Part shown: positions 25,750 through 34,209 of the stretch, piece after piece
Layout of the letters: every line of letters starts with the position of its first letter
Numbering within the stretch: position 1 is the first letter of the stretch
Assembly (NCBI GenBank): GCA_024276465.1
Contig: JAJRXD010000081.1
Coordinates: 34,658-98,657 of the forward strand
Direction: 5' to 3'
Length of the DNA: 64,000 nucleotides
Origin: Deltaproteobacteria bacterium
GTDB taxonomy: Bacteria; Desulfobacterota; WTBG01; CAIYCZ01; CAIRTM01
Notes under the pieces: model-generated
The model's input: only the letters and a program-made list of their open reading frames with translations
The model's database searches: none
Told to the model about the DNA's origin: nothing
Made by a program: the position numbers and the translations under genes

Positions 25750-27192
25750 TTAAAGTGACTCTTTCCTTCCATCAGGAAGAAAAATATCAAAACATGTCCC
25801 CCCGTCAGGCCTGTTGGATACAGCTATATGTCCCCCGTGGTTCTCAACAATTTTCTTAACAATGGCCAGGCCAAGTCCGGTTCCTTTTGCCTTTGTAGTA
25901 AAAAACGGCTCAAAGATCTTCTCTTTCTGCTCTTCCTGGATTCCGGAGCCGGTATCGCTGATCTGGATTTTCAGCAAGCCGTCCTTACAGGATGTTTTTA
26001 AAAATATCTCCCCCTCCTTTTTTATTGCCTGGACAGAGTTGTTCATGAGATTGAGGAGCGCATGGTATATCTGGTTGTCATCCATTTCTATCTCGGGCAA
26101 AGGGTTGAGGTCTGTATGCAGAGAGATTTTTTTGTCATAGTTTTCAGTCAGGGTAAAATGTTCAGAAGCCTTTTTGACAACACTGTTAATGTCAGAAAGC
26201 ATTTTCTGGGGAGGCGTCGGCCTGGCAAACGAAAGAAAATCATCAATAAGCCTGTTGAGCCTTTTTACCTCATCCAGAATGTAGTCTTCCATTGTTTTTC
26301 TTATTTCAGGCTTTGTAGTGCTTTTTGACAGGATGTCTACAGAGCCCTTAATGATTCCTAAGGGGTTTTTCAGCTCATGTGCTATGATCATGGAGAACTT
26401 CCCTATTTCAGCCATTTTTTCTTTCCGGGCAAGCTCCCTGTATGTATTTTCAAGCTGATCTCTCTTTGCTATCAGCGAATCAGCCATTAAATTAAATGAT
26501 TCCGTAAGTTGACCCAGCTCATCTTTTCGAAGCACCTCAAGGCGTTCATGCCAGTTGCCCCGTGCAATGGAATAGGTTGCCTTTGCAAGGCGCTGGATAG
26601 GCAGAATCAGGGTGCGCGAGAAATACAGTCCGGCTATTCCTCCAATGACCACCGCAATTGTTGCTGAAACAAATATCCACCAGCGCATTCGCATCAAGGT
26701 CATTATAATACTCTTTCTTGAAAACATGACCTCAATATTGCCGATTACCTGGCCAGGATGAAAGGCTGGCTGATCTTCGCTATCCCGGCTTTCTTCAAAA
26801 AACAGGTTCATCTCCTCTGTCAGCCCCTCCTCGTCTTCCGGCGAAAAATAGACCGGGCATGAAAGCAGTTCTTTTTGCCAGAAAAAAAGCTTAATTCCCT
26901 TATCTATTGAGACAAGGACTTTATTGTTCTGGTTAAAAATGCGTACACTCTGAACATCTTTTTCCTTAAGAAGGTTCTGGGCAAGGGAGGTCAGAGCCTG
27001 CCTGTTTTCTATAAGCAGGGGAACCTCAATGTTCAGGGCAAGATTTTTAACCAGAGACTGTGCTCTTGTATTAAACTCGTGCAGCAGTGCTTTTCTGGAT
27101 TGATAAATAAAAACAACACTGAAAACAAGGGATATGAATACCACTATGAAAACCGTATAACAGATAAACTTCAGGTTAAGTCCCCACTTCAT
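25750..27192 (-). CDS. Membrane sensor histidine kinase with HAMP domain
   Basis: A 480-residue kinase. It has a first membrane segment at about 9-30, a periplasmic sensor region (31-170), a second membrane segment at 171-191 (WWIFVSATIAVVIGGIAGLY), HAMP (about 192-245), HisKA with phosphorylated His272 in IIAHELKNPLG, and an ATPase domain with N, G1 and G2 boxes (LLNLMNNSVQAI, ISDTGSGIQEE, GTGLGLAIVKK). The periplasmic part may read the state of the binding protein encoded just upstream, whose stop overlaps this start by one base (TAATG). Confidence 0.94.
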   Translation of the reverse strand: MKWGLNLKFICYTVFIVVFISLVFSVVFIYQSRKALLHEFNTRAQSLVKNLALNIEVPLLIENRQALTSLAQNLLKEKDVQSVRIFNQNNKVLVSIDKGIKLFFWQKELLSCPVYFSPEDEEGLTEEMNLFFEESRDSEDQPAFHPGQVIGNIEVMFSRKSIIMTLMRMRWWIFVSATIAVVIGGIAGLYFSRTLILPIQRLAKATYSIARGNWHERLEVLRKDELGQLTESFNLMADSLIAKRDQLENTYRELARKEKMAEIGKFSMIIAHELKNPLGIIKGSVDILSKSTTKPEIRKTMEDYILDEVKRLNRLIDDFLSFARPTPPQKMLSDINSVVKKASEHFTLTENYDKKISLHTDLNPLPEIEMDDNQIYHALLNLMNNSVQAIKKEGEIFLKTSCKDGLLKIQISDTGSGIQEEQKEKIFEPFFTTKAKGTGLGLAIVKKIVENHGGHIAVSNRPDGGTCFDIFLPDGRKESL

Positions 27193-28121
27193 TATTTTAT
27201 TACCTCATCAGCTTTTTGAATAATGCCAGGTGAAATTTTTACACCCAGCTTTTTTGCTGTTTTCAGATCTATGCTGATTTTAATCTTTTCCGGGGGCAGG
27301 ATGCCGGGTTTGCCCGGATAATCCCCTGATATTATCCGTTTACCTGTTATTCCTGTCTGCATTCCCGCTTTTCTGTAGTCAATTACAAAGGAAAGAAGTG
27401 CCCCGTTCTGGGCAAACCAGCTGTTATATCCAACAACAGGAATTTTTCTACGCAATGATTCCTTTATAATGTACTCAACTATTTTTGTAGATTTTATCCT
27501 GCTGTCAGGGATCATAAGAAGCACATCAATTGAAAAATCTTTCGAGTTTATTATTGATGGAATGTCGTTTGGCGACAGTATCTGAAACGGAATCAGCACC
27601 CGGTTGTTTTTTTTTGCTTTTTCGTTAAAAACATCAATGACTGACTGATTTGATTTTTTGCTGAAAAAAACCCCCAGCCTTTTTCTGTCAGGAAAGGCAT
27701 CTTTTATTGTTTCCAGTTGAAACTCAGGTGGTATGTTAAGGCTTATCCCCGGGTATATCCTGTTTTGTCCCAGCAGCTTGAGAGGGTTTAAGACCATACA
27801 GAAAAGTCTTGGTAAAGAGTCCTGTTCCTGAGACAGCAGATAAGCAGCCTGGGGTCCGACAGCTATTACAAGTTTTGGATTTTTTTTTCTGATTTCAGAC
27901 AGGACATCCCGGCCTTTTTCCAGGTCTTCTTCAATGTTAAAAAGCTGAAAGCTGTGCTCAGACATGGTCTCTTTTATACCCTCTATGCATCTGCTGAAAG
28001 GAATAATATCACTGGATGACAGGATAAAGATATCTGTTGCATGCGCCAGGCTACTGGACAGACAGAGGAAGAACAGCAGACGGAATGAAATCTTAAGCCA
28101 GTAAATCATAGGGCAGGGCAA
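27192..28121 (-). CDS. Periplasmic ABC-type substrate-binding protein
   Basis: A 309-residue exported protein with an N-terminal signal segment (ISFRLLFFLCLSSSLAHA). The fold resembles the ABC substrate-binding family of COG2984, with KNPKLVIAVGPQAAYLL, KRLGVFFSKKSNQSVI, VVGYNSWFAQNGALLSFVID and a C-terminal KIKISIDLKTAKKLGVKI, the last typical of that family. No ABC permease or ATPase lies nearby; instead it heads an operon with a two-component system and a TonB-dependent receptor. It may therefore serve as a ligand sensor for the kinase and not only in transport. Confidence 0.82.
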   Translation of the reverse strand: MPCPMIYWLKISFRLLFFLCLSSSLAHATDIFILSSSDIIPFSRCIEGIKETMSEHSFQLFNIEEDLEKGRDVLSEIRKKNPKLVIAVGPQAAYLLSQEQDSLPRLFCMVLNPLKLLGQNRIYPGISLNIPPEFQLETIKDAFPDRKRLGVFFSKKSNQSVIDVFNEKAKKNNRVLIPFQILSPNDIPSIINSKDFSIDVLLMIPDSRIKSTKIVEYIIKESLRRKIPVVGYNSWFAQNGALLSFVIDYRKAGMQTGITGKRIISGDYPGKPGILPPEKIKISIDLKTAKKLGVKISPGIIQKADEVIK

Positions 28122-28676
28122 GTTCTTTTTGGATTAAACGTTTTTTAAACCACAGAACAACGTATATTAACCGCAGACACACACAGACCTACTAACAGTG
28201 CCTGAAAACCCCATTAATGGTATGGCTGTAGGAGCGCCTTCAGGCGCGATATCAGTTCTGTTTTTCGCGCCTGAAGGCGCTCCTCTGCGATCTCCGCGTC
28301 TTACACGGTGAATTTTTGATTATTTATCCATTGTCTGCGTATGTCAGCGTACATCCGCGGTTTCAAAAACAGGGATAAGGGCTGAAACAGAATATACATT
28401 ATTTTGGTTAAAATTAGCCAACTGTTTTTAACAATATTTTTTTATTGGCTGAATCGAGCCACGACAGCTCCCGGCAAAACTGCTTTTTTCAGCCAACAGG
28501 TAATTAATAATAATGCAACTGGTTGAAATTAAAAGAGTTTTTTGTGTTTCCCCGGCAGGTTCCGGAGCAATTGTTTAATGGCACAGTCCTTGCTTTAAAA
28601 GGGTGTAAAGCTGAATATATAAAGAAATGTCAACAATTAAGCAGCAATAGACAGGTTAGGGGGTTTAAAGAACTAA
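28122..28676. other. 555-base divergent intergenic region with repeat copy 7
   Basis: This lies between the minus-strand binding-protein gene and the plus-strand ketosynthase gene, so it holds two promoter regions. From 28143 to 28375 it resembles the dispersed repeat (accgcagacacacacagacc, gcgatctccgcgtcttacac, ggtgaatttttgatt, cgcggtttcaaaaacag), into which a palindrome (28230-28284) is inserted. No gene is supported in the rest. Confidence 0.6.
28230..28284. repeat. Perfect 20-bp inverted repeat (REP/palindromic element)
   Basis: AGGAGCGCCTTCAGGCGCGA (28230-28249) is exactly complementary to 28265-28284, with a 15-base loop. Each arm also contains the smaller palindrome GCGCCTTCAGGCGC. 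There is no T run, so it is more like a mobile palindromic element than a terminator. Confidence 0.85.
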
Positions 28677-30029
28677 ATGACAGCATATTTTTTCGACAGG
28701 AACTGGGATAAACAAGAGAAGGAAAGAAAAAGGGTTGTAATAACCGGAATTGGCGCAGTCACCCCGCTTGGAAATGATGTCCAGACAACATGGCAGAATT
28801 TAGTTAAAGGCCAGTCCGGAATCAGACCCATTACTATTTTTGATGCTTCAAAATACCCGGTCAAGATTGCTGCAGAAGTTAAAGACTTTAATTTCTGTAA
28901 CAGCAGGGTTCCTGACGAGATAACCCCCTTTCTGGGACGTGGCACAAAGTTCTGTTTAACCGCAGCAGAAGAAGCCCTTCAAAACGCAGGTTTAAATCTT
29001 GAGCTTATGGATACCGCAATGGTTGGCATCTCCCTTGGTGCCAATGAAGAATATTCAAGCTTTTCCAATTACGAAAATATTTTTGAAGTAAAGCATGTAC
29101 GTGAGCTTTTGGAAATGAAAGCTGCCTCAGACGGAAACAATCTTTTTTTACCACCCATGAACTCTTCGAGCCCTGCAGGTAAGGTCTGGCCGATCCGCCG
29201 GGGTGCATACATGGCATCAAATATATTATCGCTTCTGTATAACATTCAGGGTCCGGTCAGCACCAGCTCAAGTGCATGTGTATCATCTGCACAGGCTATT
29301 GGAAAGGCCATGAGAATGATCCAGGATGGTGATGCCGAGGCAGTTATAACAGGCGGCTGCGATGCTATTATCGGCGAAATCCCGGTGTCCGGATTTTACC
29401 GCATAAGGGCACTTTCAAAAAACAATGAGGATCCTGAGAAATCCTCCCGCCCTTTTGACCTTATGCGGGACGGTTTTGTCCTGGGTGAGGGATCAGGAAT
29501 TCTGATCCTGGAAGAGCTCACACATGCCAGAAAACGCAATGCGAAGATTCTCGGGGAACTTGTTGGTTACGGGTCCTCTTCAAACGCTTACAGGCTCACT
29601 GCTTCGCCGGAAGATGGGAAGGGAGCTGATATCTGCATTAAGTCTGCATTAGTGGATGCAGCCTGTTCTATTGAAGATATTGACTATATTAATGCCCACG
29701 GGACATCGACGTATTTAAACGACAAGAGTGAAACAGCGGCCATAAAGAATGTATTTCAGGACAGGGCGTATGAGATACCGGTAAGTTCAAACAAATCAAT
29801 GATGGGGCACCTGGTTGCCAGTGCTGCTTCAGTTGAGCTGATCACAAGTGTTTCAACTCTTAACGAGAATATGATTCCGCCTACAATTAACTATGAAAAT
29901 CCTGACCCGGAATGTGATCTGGACTATGTGCCAAATGCCTTCAGGAATAAGGATATAACGACAATCCTGTCAAACTCCTTTGCCTTTGGCGGGCAGAATG
30001 CATCCATTGTTGTAAAAAAGTTTAATTGA
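28677..30029 (+). CDS. Beta-ketoacyl-ACP synthase (KS), catalytically complete
   Basis: A 450-residue FabF-like ketosynthase that condenses an acyl thioester with malonyl-ACP. The catalytic set is intact: Cys201 in SSSACVSSAQAIG, His341 in NAHGTSTYLND, Lys373 and His378 in SNKSMMGHL. It carries an N-terminal extension of about 18 residues before RVVITGIGAVTPLG. It is clearly related to the KS at 32882 (GND-QTTW and FDAS, PVKIA, EVKDF), so the two arose by duplication. It opens a plus-strand operon with a partner KS, ketoreductase and ACP. Assignment to secondary lipid or polyketide synthesis, not housekeeping fatty acid synthesis, is from context. Confidence 0.92.
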   Translation: MTAYFFDRNWDKQEKERKRVVITGIGAVTPLGNDVQTTWQNLVKGQSGIRPITIFDASKYPVKIAAEVKDFNFCNSRVPDEITPFLGRGTKFCLTAAEEALQNAGLNLELMDTAMVGISLGANEEYSSFSNYENIFEVKHVRELLEMKAASDGNNLFLPPMNSSSPAGKVWPIRRGAYMASNILSLLYNIQGPVSTSSSACVSSAQAIGKAMRMIQDGDAEAVITGGCDAIIGEIPVSGFYRIRALSKNNEDPEKSSRPFDLMRDGFVLGEGSGILILEELTHARKRNAKILGELVGYGSSSNAYRLTASPEDGKGADICIKSALVDAACSIEDIDYINAHGTSTYLNDKSETAAIKNVFQDRAYEIPVSSNKSMMGHLVASAASVELITSVSTLNENMIPPTINYENPDPECDLDYVPNAFRNKDITTILSNSFAFGGQNASIVVKKFN

Positions 30030-30234
30030 GCATCGGGTTACCGTGACTGGATCAGGTACTTCTTCTTTTCATAAAGGTGCAGCCTGGGAAACATATAACC
30101 ACCCCATCACAGGAAAACCCGAAACAGAACCAATAGCCTTTTCCCCTCACCCTTCCCCCCTGCAAGGATTGTTAATGAAACAGACAGCTTCAGGGCCGGC
30201 ATTAGTCAAAAAAATCAAAATTATTTAAGGTTTT

Positions 30235-31526
30235 ATGGATAAAAAGGCAGTTATTACAGGAATGGCGGTTGTTTCACCTATTGGTATTGGAAAGGATGAA
30301 AACTGGGATAGTCTTATCCGGGGAAAATCGGGAATTGACAGGTTTTCAAGGCTGAACCCGGGGCACCTCCCTGTCAGCATAGGAGCAGAAGTAAAAGATT
30401 TTGATCCTAAAAAATTCATCCAGGACCGTAAAGCCATCAGGCTGACATATTTTAATGTTCATCTTGCTCTTGCTGCTGCAAAGCTTGCTGTTGAGGATTC
30501 AGGACTTGAAATTGAAAAAGTTGACTCCGCAAGGTTTGGCGGGATTATCGGATCAGGTGGAGGTGGTTTTGATGACGGTCCAGGCGTAGCTGAGCTGCAG
30601 GAGCCGATTTTGAAATCGTGGGATGAAGACAAACAGCGGTTTGATTCTTCCAAATTCGGAGAAGAGGGTCTGCCGTCAGCCTATCCGCTTTTCTGTTAAA
30701 GGCTCTTCCCAATAATGCATTCTATTACATCTCCCTTCTTTATAATATCCAGGGTGAAAATGACAACATTATCTCCTCCTACACCGGGGGTGCCCAGGCT
30801 ATAGGAGATGCGTTCAGGGCTGTAAGGCGGGGCCTTGCAGATGTTATTATTGCCGGCGGCTATGATAGCCTTCTTACCCCAAACACTGTTTTCAGCCTTG
30901 ATTCCTTTAACCTGCTTTCTAAAAACGAAAACCCCTTAGAGGCGTGCAGGCCGTTTGACAGGTTGAGGGATGGAATGATAGCCGGGGAAGGCGCTGCCTT
31001 TGTCATAGTGGAAGAGATAGAGCATGCCAGAAAAAGAGATGCAAAGATTTATGCGGAAATTACAGGTTATGGAAATACTTCCAGCGCCTATCACATTTAT
31101 AATCCTGACCCTTCAGGAAACGGCATTGCAAGGGCTGCCATACGGGCACTTCAGGATGCTGAAGTCAGGCCGGAGGATATCGGCTGGATATGTGCTGATG
31201 GTATATCAACCAGAGATAGTGACAGGGCCGAGGCTTTTGCCCTTAAAACTGTTTTTCAGGACAATGTTTTATCCATTCCAGTGAGTGCCACAAAGTCAAT
31301 GAGCGGCCATATGGGGTCAGCTGCAGGTGCAGCGGAGTCTGTATACTCTGTTATGGCTCTTAACAGTGGCATTTTGCCCCCGACCATAAATTATAACAGT
31401 AAAGATAATGAATTCAGTCTGAATATTGTTGCAAACACACCGCTTGAGAAAAAATTTAATACTGCCATGAACCTGAACCAGGGAATTGGCGGACAAAGCA
31501 CAGCATTGATTTTTAAAAAAATTTAG
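30235..31526 (+). pseudogene. Cys-less ketosynthase (chain-length-factor-like), interrupted by a -1 frameshift
   Basis: The frame from ATG 30235 reads to GLPSAYPLFC and stops at 30699. The matching continuation, LLKALPNNAFYYISLLYN and so on, is in the next frame to 31526. One extra T in the TTTT at 30689-30692 joins them into a 430-residue KS. The active-site Cys position holds Tyr (SSYTGGAQAIG, about residue 183) and the HGT motif reads ADGIST, while KSMSGH keeps the Lys and second His. This pattern fits a non-condensing partner such as the chain length factor of type II systems, paired with the KS just upstream. The frameshift may be a homopolymer error, since the rest of the frame is intact. 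Confidence 0.85.
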
Positions 31527-31537
31527 GGAAGCATTTT

Positions 31538-32281
31538 ATGAAACTGAAGGACAGGGTGGCAATTGTAACAGGAGCATCAGGTGCAATAGGAAGGTCTATT
31601 GCAGCCAAGCTGTCTGCGGAAGGTGCTGCAGTAATATGCAATTACTGCAGAAACAGGGAAAAGGCTGAAGAGGTGGTTGAGGGAATCAGAGATGCAGGCA
31701 ACAGTGCAATGAGCATTCAGGGGGATGTCAGGAGTTTTGCAGACATGGAAAAAATGGCCAGGGATGTCATTGAGAAATTTGACCGCATTGATATTCTGGT
31801 TAATAATGCCGGGGTTAACAGGGACGGGCTTATTATCACCATGTCAGAAGAGGACTGGAGGGAGGTTATAGAAACCAACCTGTCTGGCGCTTTTAACAGC
31901 ACAAAAGCTGTTGCACAGCAGATGATGTTTCAGAAAAGCGGCCGGATAATCAATGTTTCTTCTGTTGCCGGTGAGCAGGGAGGACGGGGACAGACAAATT
32001 ATGCTGCTTCAAAGGGCGGGCTGAATGCGTTTACCCGGGCCGTGGCAGTGGAGCTTGCCCCCAAAAAGATCACTGTTAATGCTGTTGCACCAGGGGTGAT
32101 TGAAACTGACATGAGCAGGGAGGTTCTGCGGCGGGCAAAGGAAATTGTGATGAGTCATATCCCCTTAAAGCGGTTAGGACAGGCTGATGAGATAGCTAAT
32201 ATGGTTTTATTTCTTGCATCAGATGATGCTGCCTATATTACAGGGCAGGTGTTTCATGTTGATGGAGGGTTCAGAGGTTAA
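31538..32281 (+). CDS. 3-oxoacyl-ACP reductase, FabG-type SDR
   Basis: A 247-residue short-chain dehydrogenase with the cofactor loop VTGASGAIGRSIA, NNAGVNRDG, a catalytic Ser in NVSSVAG and the YxxxK pair in NYAASKGGL, ending in TGQVFHVDGGFRG as in FabG. It is expected to reduce the 3-keto group on ACP with NADPH. It lies 11 bases after the chain-length-factor-like gene and before the ACP gene, so it is the ketoreductase of this pathway. Confidence 0.93.
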   Translation: MKLKDRVAIVTGASGAIGRSIAAKLSAEGAAVICNYCRNREKAEEVVEGIRDAGNSAMSIQGDVRSFADMEKMARDVIEKFDRIDILVNNAGVNRDGLIITMSEEDWREVIETNLSGAFNSTKAVAQQMMFQKSGRIINVSSVAGEQGGRGQTNYAASKGGLNAFTRAVAVELAPKKITVNAVAPGVIETDMSREVLRRAKEIVMSHIPLKRLGQADEIANMVLFLASDDAAYITGQVFHVDGGFRG

Positions 32282-32364
32282 AACCTGAACATGTTTGAAA
32301 ACAACACAATACAGGTGAAAACATGTCTGAATATCAATCTTCATAATGAAAAGGAGCTGTAAAG

Positions 32365-32763
32365 ATGGACAATCAGGAAATTTGTAATGGGGTAAAAGAG
32401 GCTATAGTTGAGGCCCTGGGGGTAGATCCTGAAGAGGTGGAAGAAAACTCCTCTCTTTTTTCCGACCTTGGCGCAGAGTCTCTGGATCTGCTTGATATTG
32501 TTTTTCGTCTGGAAAAGACATTCGGCATAAAGATACCGAAAAGCGGAATTCAGCAGGATGTTCTGAAAGCAGAGGGCATAAAGGAAGAGGATGTTGTTGT
32601 TGACGGGGCGCTTACAGCACTTGGTGCGGAAAAGCTCAGGGAAAACATGAAAGAGGTGGACGGGGAAAAGATACAGGAGGGTTTCCGCGTAGATGATATC
32701 CCGACCCTTTTTACCGTACAGACCTTTGTCAATATCGTAAAGTTACAGCTGGCAAACAAGTAA
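32365..32763 (+). CDS. Acyl carrier protein, long form
   Basis: A 132-residue carrier protein with the phosphopantetheine site DLGAESLDLLD (Ser39) and following helix VFRLEKTFGIKIP. A strong ribosome binding site (AAGGAGCTG) precedes the ATG. It is about 50 residues longer than usual ACPs; the extra length sits after helix II (about 55-105, with GIKEEDVVVDGALTALGAEK and a second helical stretch) before a C-terminal TLFTVQTFVNIVKLQ helix. It is the carrier for the ketosynthase pathway. The insert may guide specific partner contacts. Confidence 0.92.
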   Translation: MDNQEICNGVKEAIVEALGVDPEEVEENSSLFSDLGAESLDLLDIVFRLEKTFGIKIPKSGIQQDVLKAEGIKEEDVVVDGALTALGAEKLRENMKEVDGEKIQEGFRVDDIPTLFTVQTFVNIVKLQLANK

Positions 32764-32881
32764 ACAGATAAAGACTGATGATCCCGTAAAAAGTTTCAGA
32801 TGCAGCACAGCAGAAGGGCTTTTTGCAAGCCTGTCAGACCGGTATGGCAATAATAAATTAAATATTATTACAGATGCCGTT

Positions 32882-34177
32882 ATGGACAGAAGAGCAGTTA
32901 TTACCGGAATGGGGGCAATAACCCCGCTTGGAAATGATTTGCAAACCACGTGGCAGGGTATTGTCAGCGGGCAATCAGGAATTGATTGCCTGACCCTTTT
33001 TGATGCTTCAGCTTTTCCTGTAAAAATCGCCGGAGAGGTAAAGGACTTTTCTTTTGACGCAGCAGATTTTTTCAGTGATTTTCATCTGTTTGAAGGACGA
33101 AGCACCCGGTTCTGCCTGGAAGCATCAAGAATGGCCATAGAGGATTCGGGTATTGATTTAAACCGAGAGGACATAAACAGAATTGGCATTTCTCTTGGCG
33201 GGGATGAAGAATACATGCCCCTGAGACTGTTTGAGGAGATATATGACAGGAATTATATTCTGAGAGCAGTTGAGGAGGGGCAGGATGCACTTGCCGAACT
33301 TTTTGAACATTCTTCGCTTCTGGCAAAAGCATGGTCGTTCAGAAGAAGAACAGATATGGGGGCCAAACACCTGTGCCTTGCTTATAACCTGAGGGGGCCT
33401 GTTGAAACATCGCACACAGCGTGTGCTTCAAGCGGGCATGCCATTGGAAAAGCAAAACGGCTTATAGAAAACAGTGATTGTGATCTGGTAATAACAGGGG
33501 GGCACTGCTCCATGATATCTGAGTTTGTGGTTGCAGGGTTTTATCTTCTGGGAACACTGTCCACGAACAATGGGCAGCCACAGAAGGCAAGCCGGCCTTT
33601 TGACCTGAACCGGGATGGCTTTATAATTGGCGAGGGATCAGGGATTGTCATACTGGAAGAGGTTGACCATGCAAAAAAGAGAGGGGCCCGTGTTTATGCT
33701 GAGCTGACCGGTTACGGCTCTTCATCCAATGCCTATCGCCTGACAGACTCTCCGCCAGGTGGCAGAGGTGGGGCTGTTGCAATACAGAGATGCCTGGAGG
33801 ATGCAAAAACAGATGCTTCCAGGGTGGACTACATTAATGCACATGGAACGGGAACTTTGCTGAATGATCCGAGCGAAACCCAGTCCATCAAAAGGGTTTT
33901 TGGTGACCGGGCATATAAAATACCAGTCAGCTCTTCCAAATCAATGATAGGTCATCTGGTGTGCAGCTCTTCAGCGGTGGAGCTTATAATAACCATTATG
34001 GCAATAAAAGAAAACCTGGTTCCGCCAACCATTAACATGGAAACGCCTGATCCGAAGTGTGATCTGGATTATGTTCCGAACATGGCAAGAGAGAAGAAAA
34101 TTAATGCTGCAATTTCAAATTCGTTTGCATTTGGCGGACAGAATGCGACCCTGGCAGTTGAGAAGTTCAGAGGATAA
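32882..34177 (+). CDS. Second catalytically complete beta-ketoacyl-ACP synthase
   Basis: A 431-residue KS with Cys181 (SHTACASSGHAIG), His321 (NAHGTGTLLND), Lys353 and His358 (SSKSMIGHL). It is closely related to the KS at 28677 but has its own substrate-pocket residues (VETSHTACASS against VSTSSSACVSS), which suggests different chain-length or starter preference. The ribosome binding site is weak, and the 118-base gap after the ACP shows no gene. It belongs to the same operon as the reductase and dehydratase that follow. Confidence 0.92.
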   Translation: MDRRAVITGMGAITPLGNDLQTTWQGIVSGQSGIDCLTLFDASAFPVKIAGEVKDFSFDAADFFSDFHLFEGRSTRFCLEASRMAIEDSGIDLNREDINRIGISLGGDEEYMPLRLFEEIYDRNYILRAVEEGQDALAELFEHSSLLAKAWSFRRRTDMGAKHLCLAYNLRGPVETSHTACASSGHAIGKAKRLIENSDCDLVITGGHCSMISEFVVAGFYLLGTLSTNNGQPQKASRPFDLNRDGFIIGEGSGIVILEEVDHAKKRGARVYAELTGYGSSSNAYRLTDSPPGGRGGAVAIQRCLEDAKTDASRVDYINAHGTGTLLNDPSETQSIKRVFGDRAYKIPVSSSKSMIGHLVCSSSAVELIITIMAIKENLVPPTINMETPDPKCDLDYVPNMAREKKINAAISNSFAFGGQNATLAVEKFRG

Positions 34178-34209
34178 AACAACTTAACAGTTTAGAAAAG
34201 AGGAAAAGA

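Noticed and set aside
28230..28284. Palindrome as transcription terminator of the binding-protein gene region
   Set aside because: No T run follows on either strand, and the adjacent genes diverge, so no transcript should end there.
28523..28711. Small plus-strand frame before the first ketosynthase
   Set aside because: It overlaps the start of the KS gene, has no recognisable motif and lies in noncoding-like sequence.
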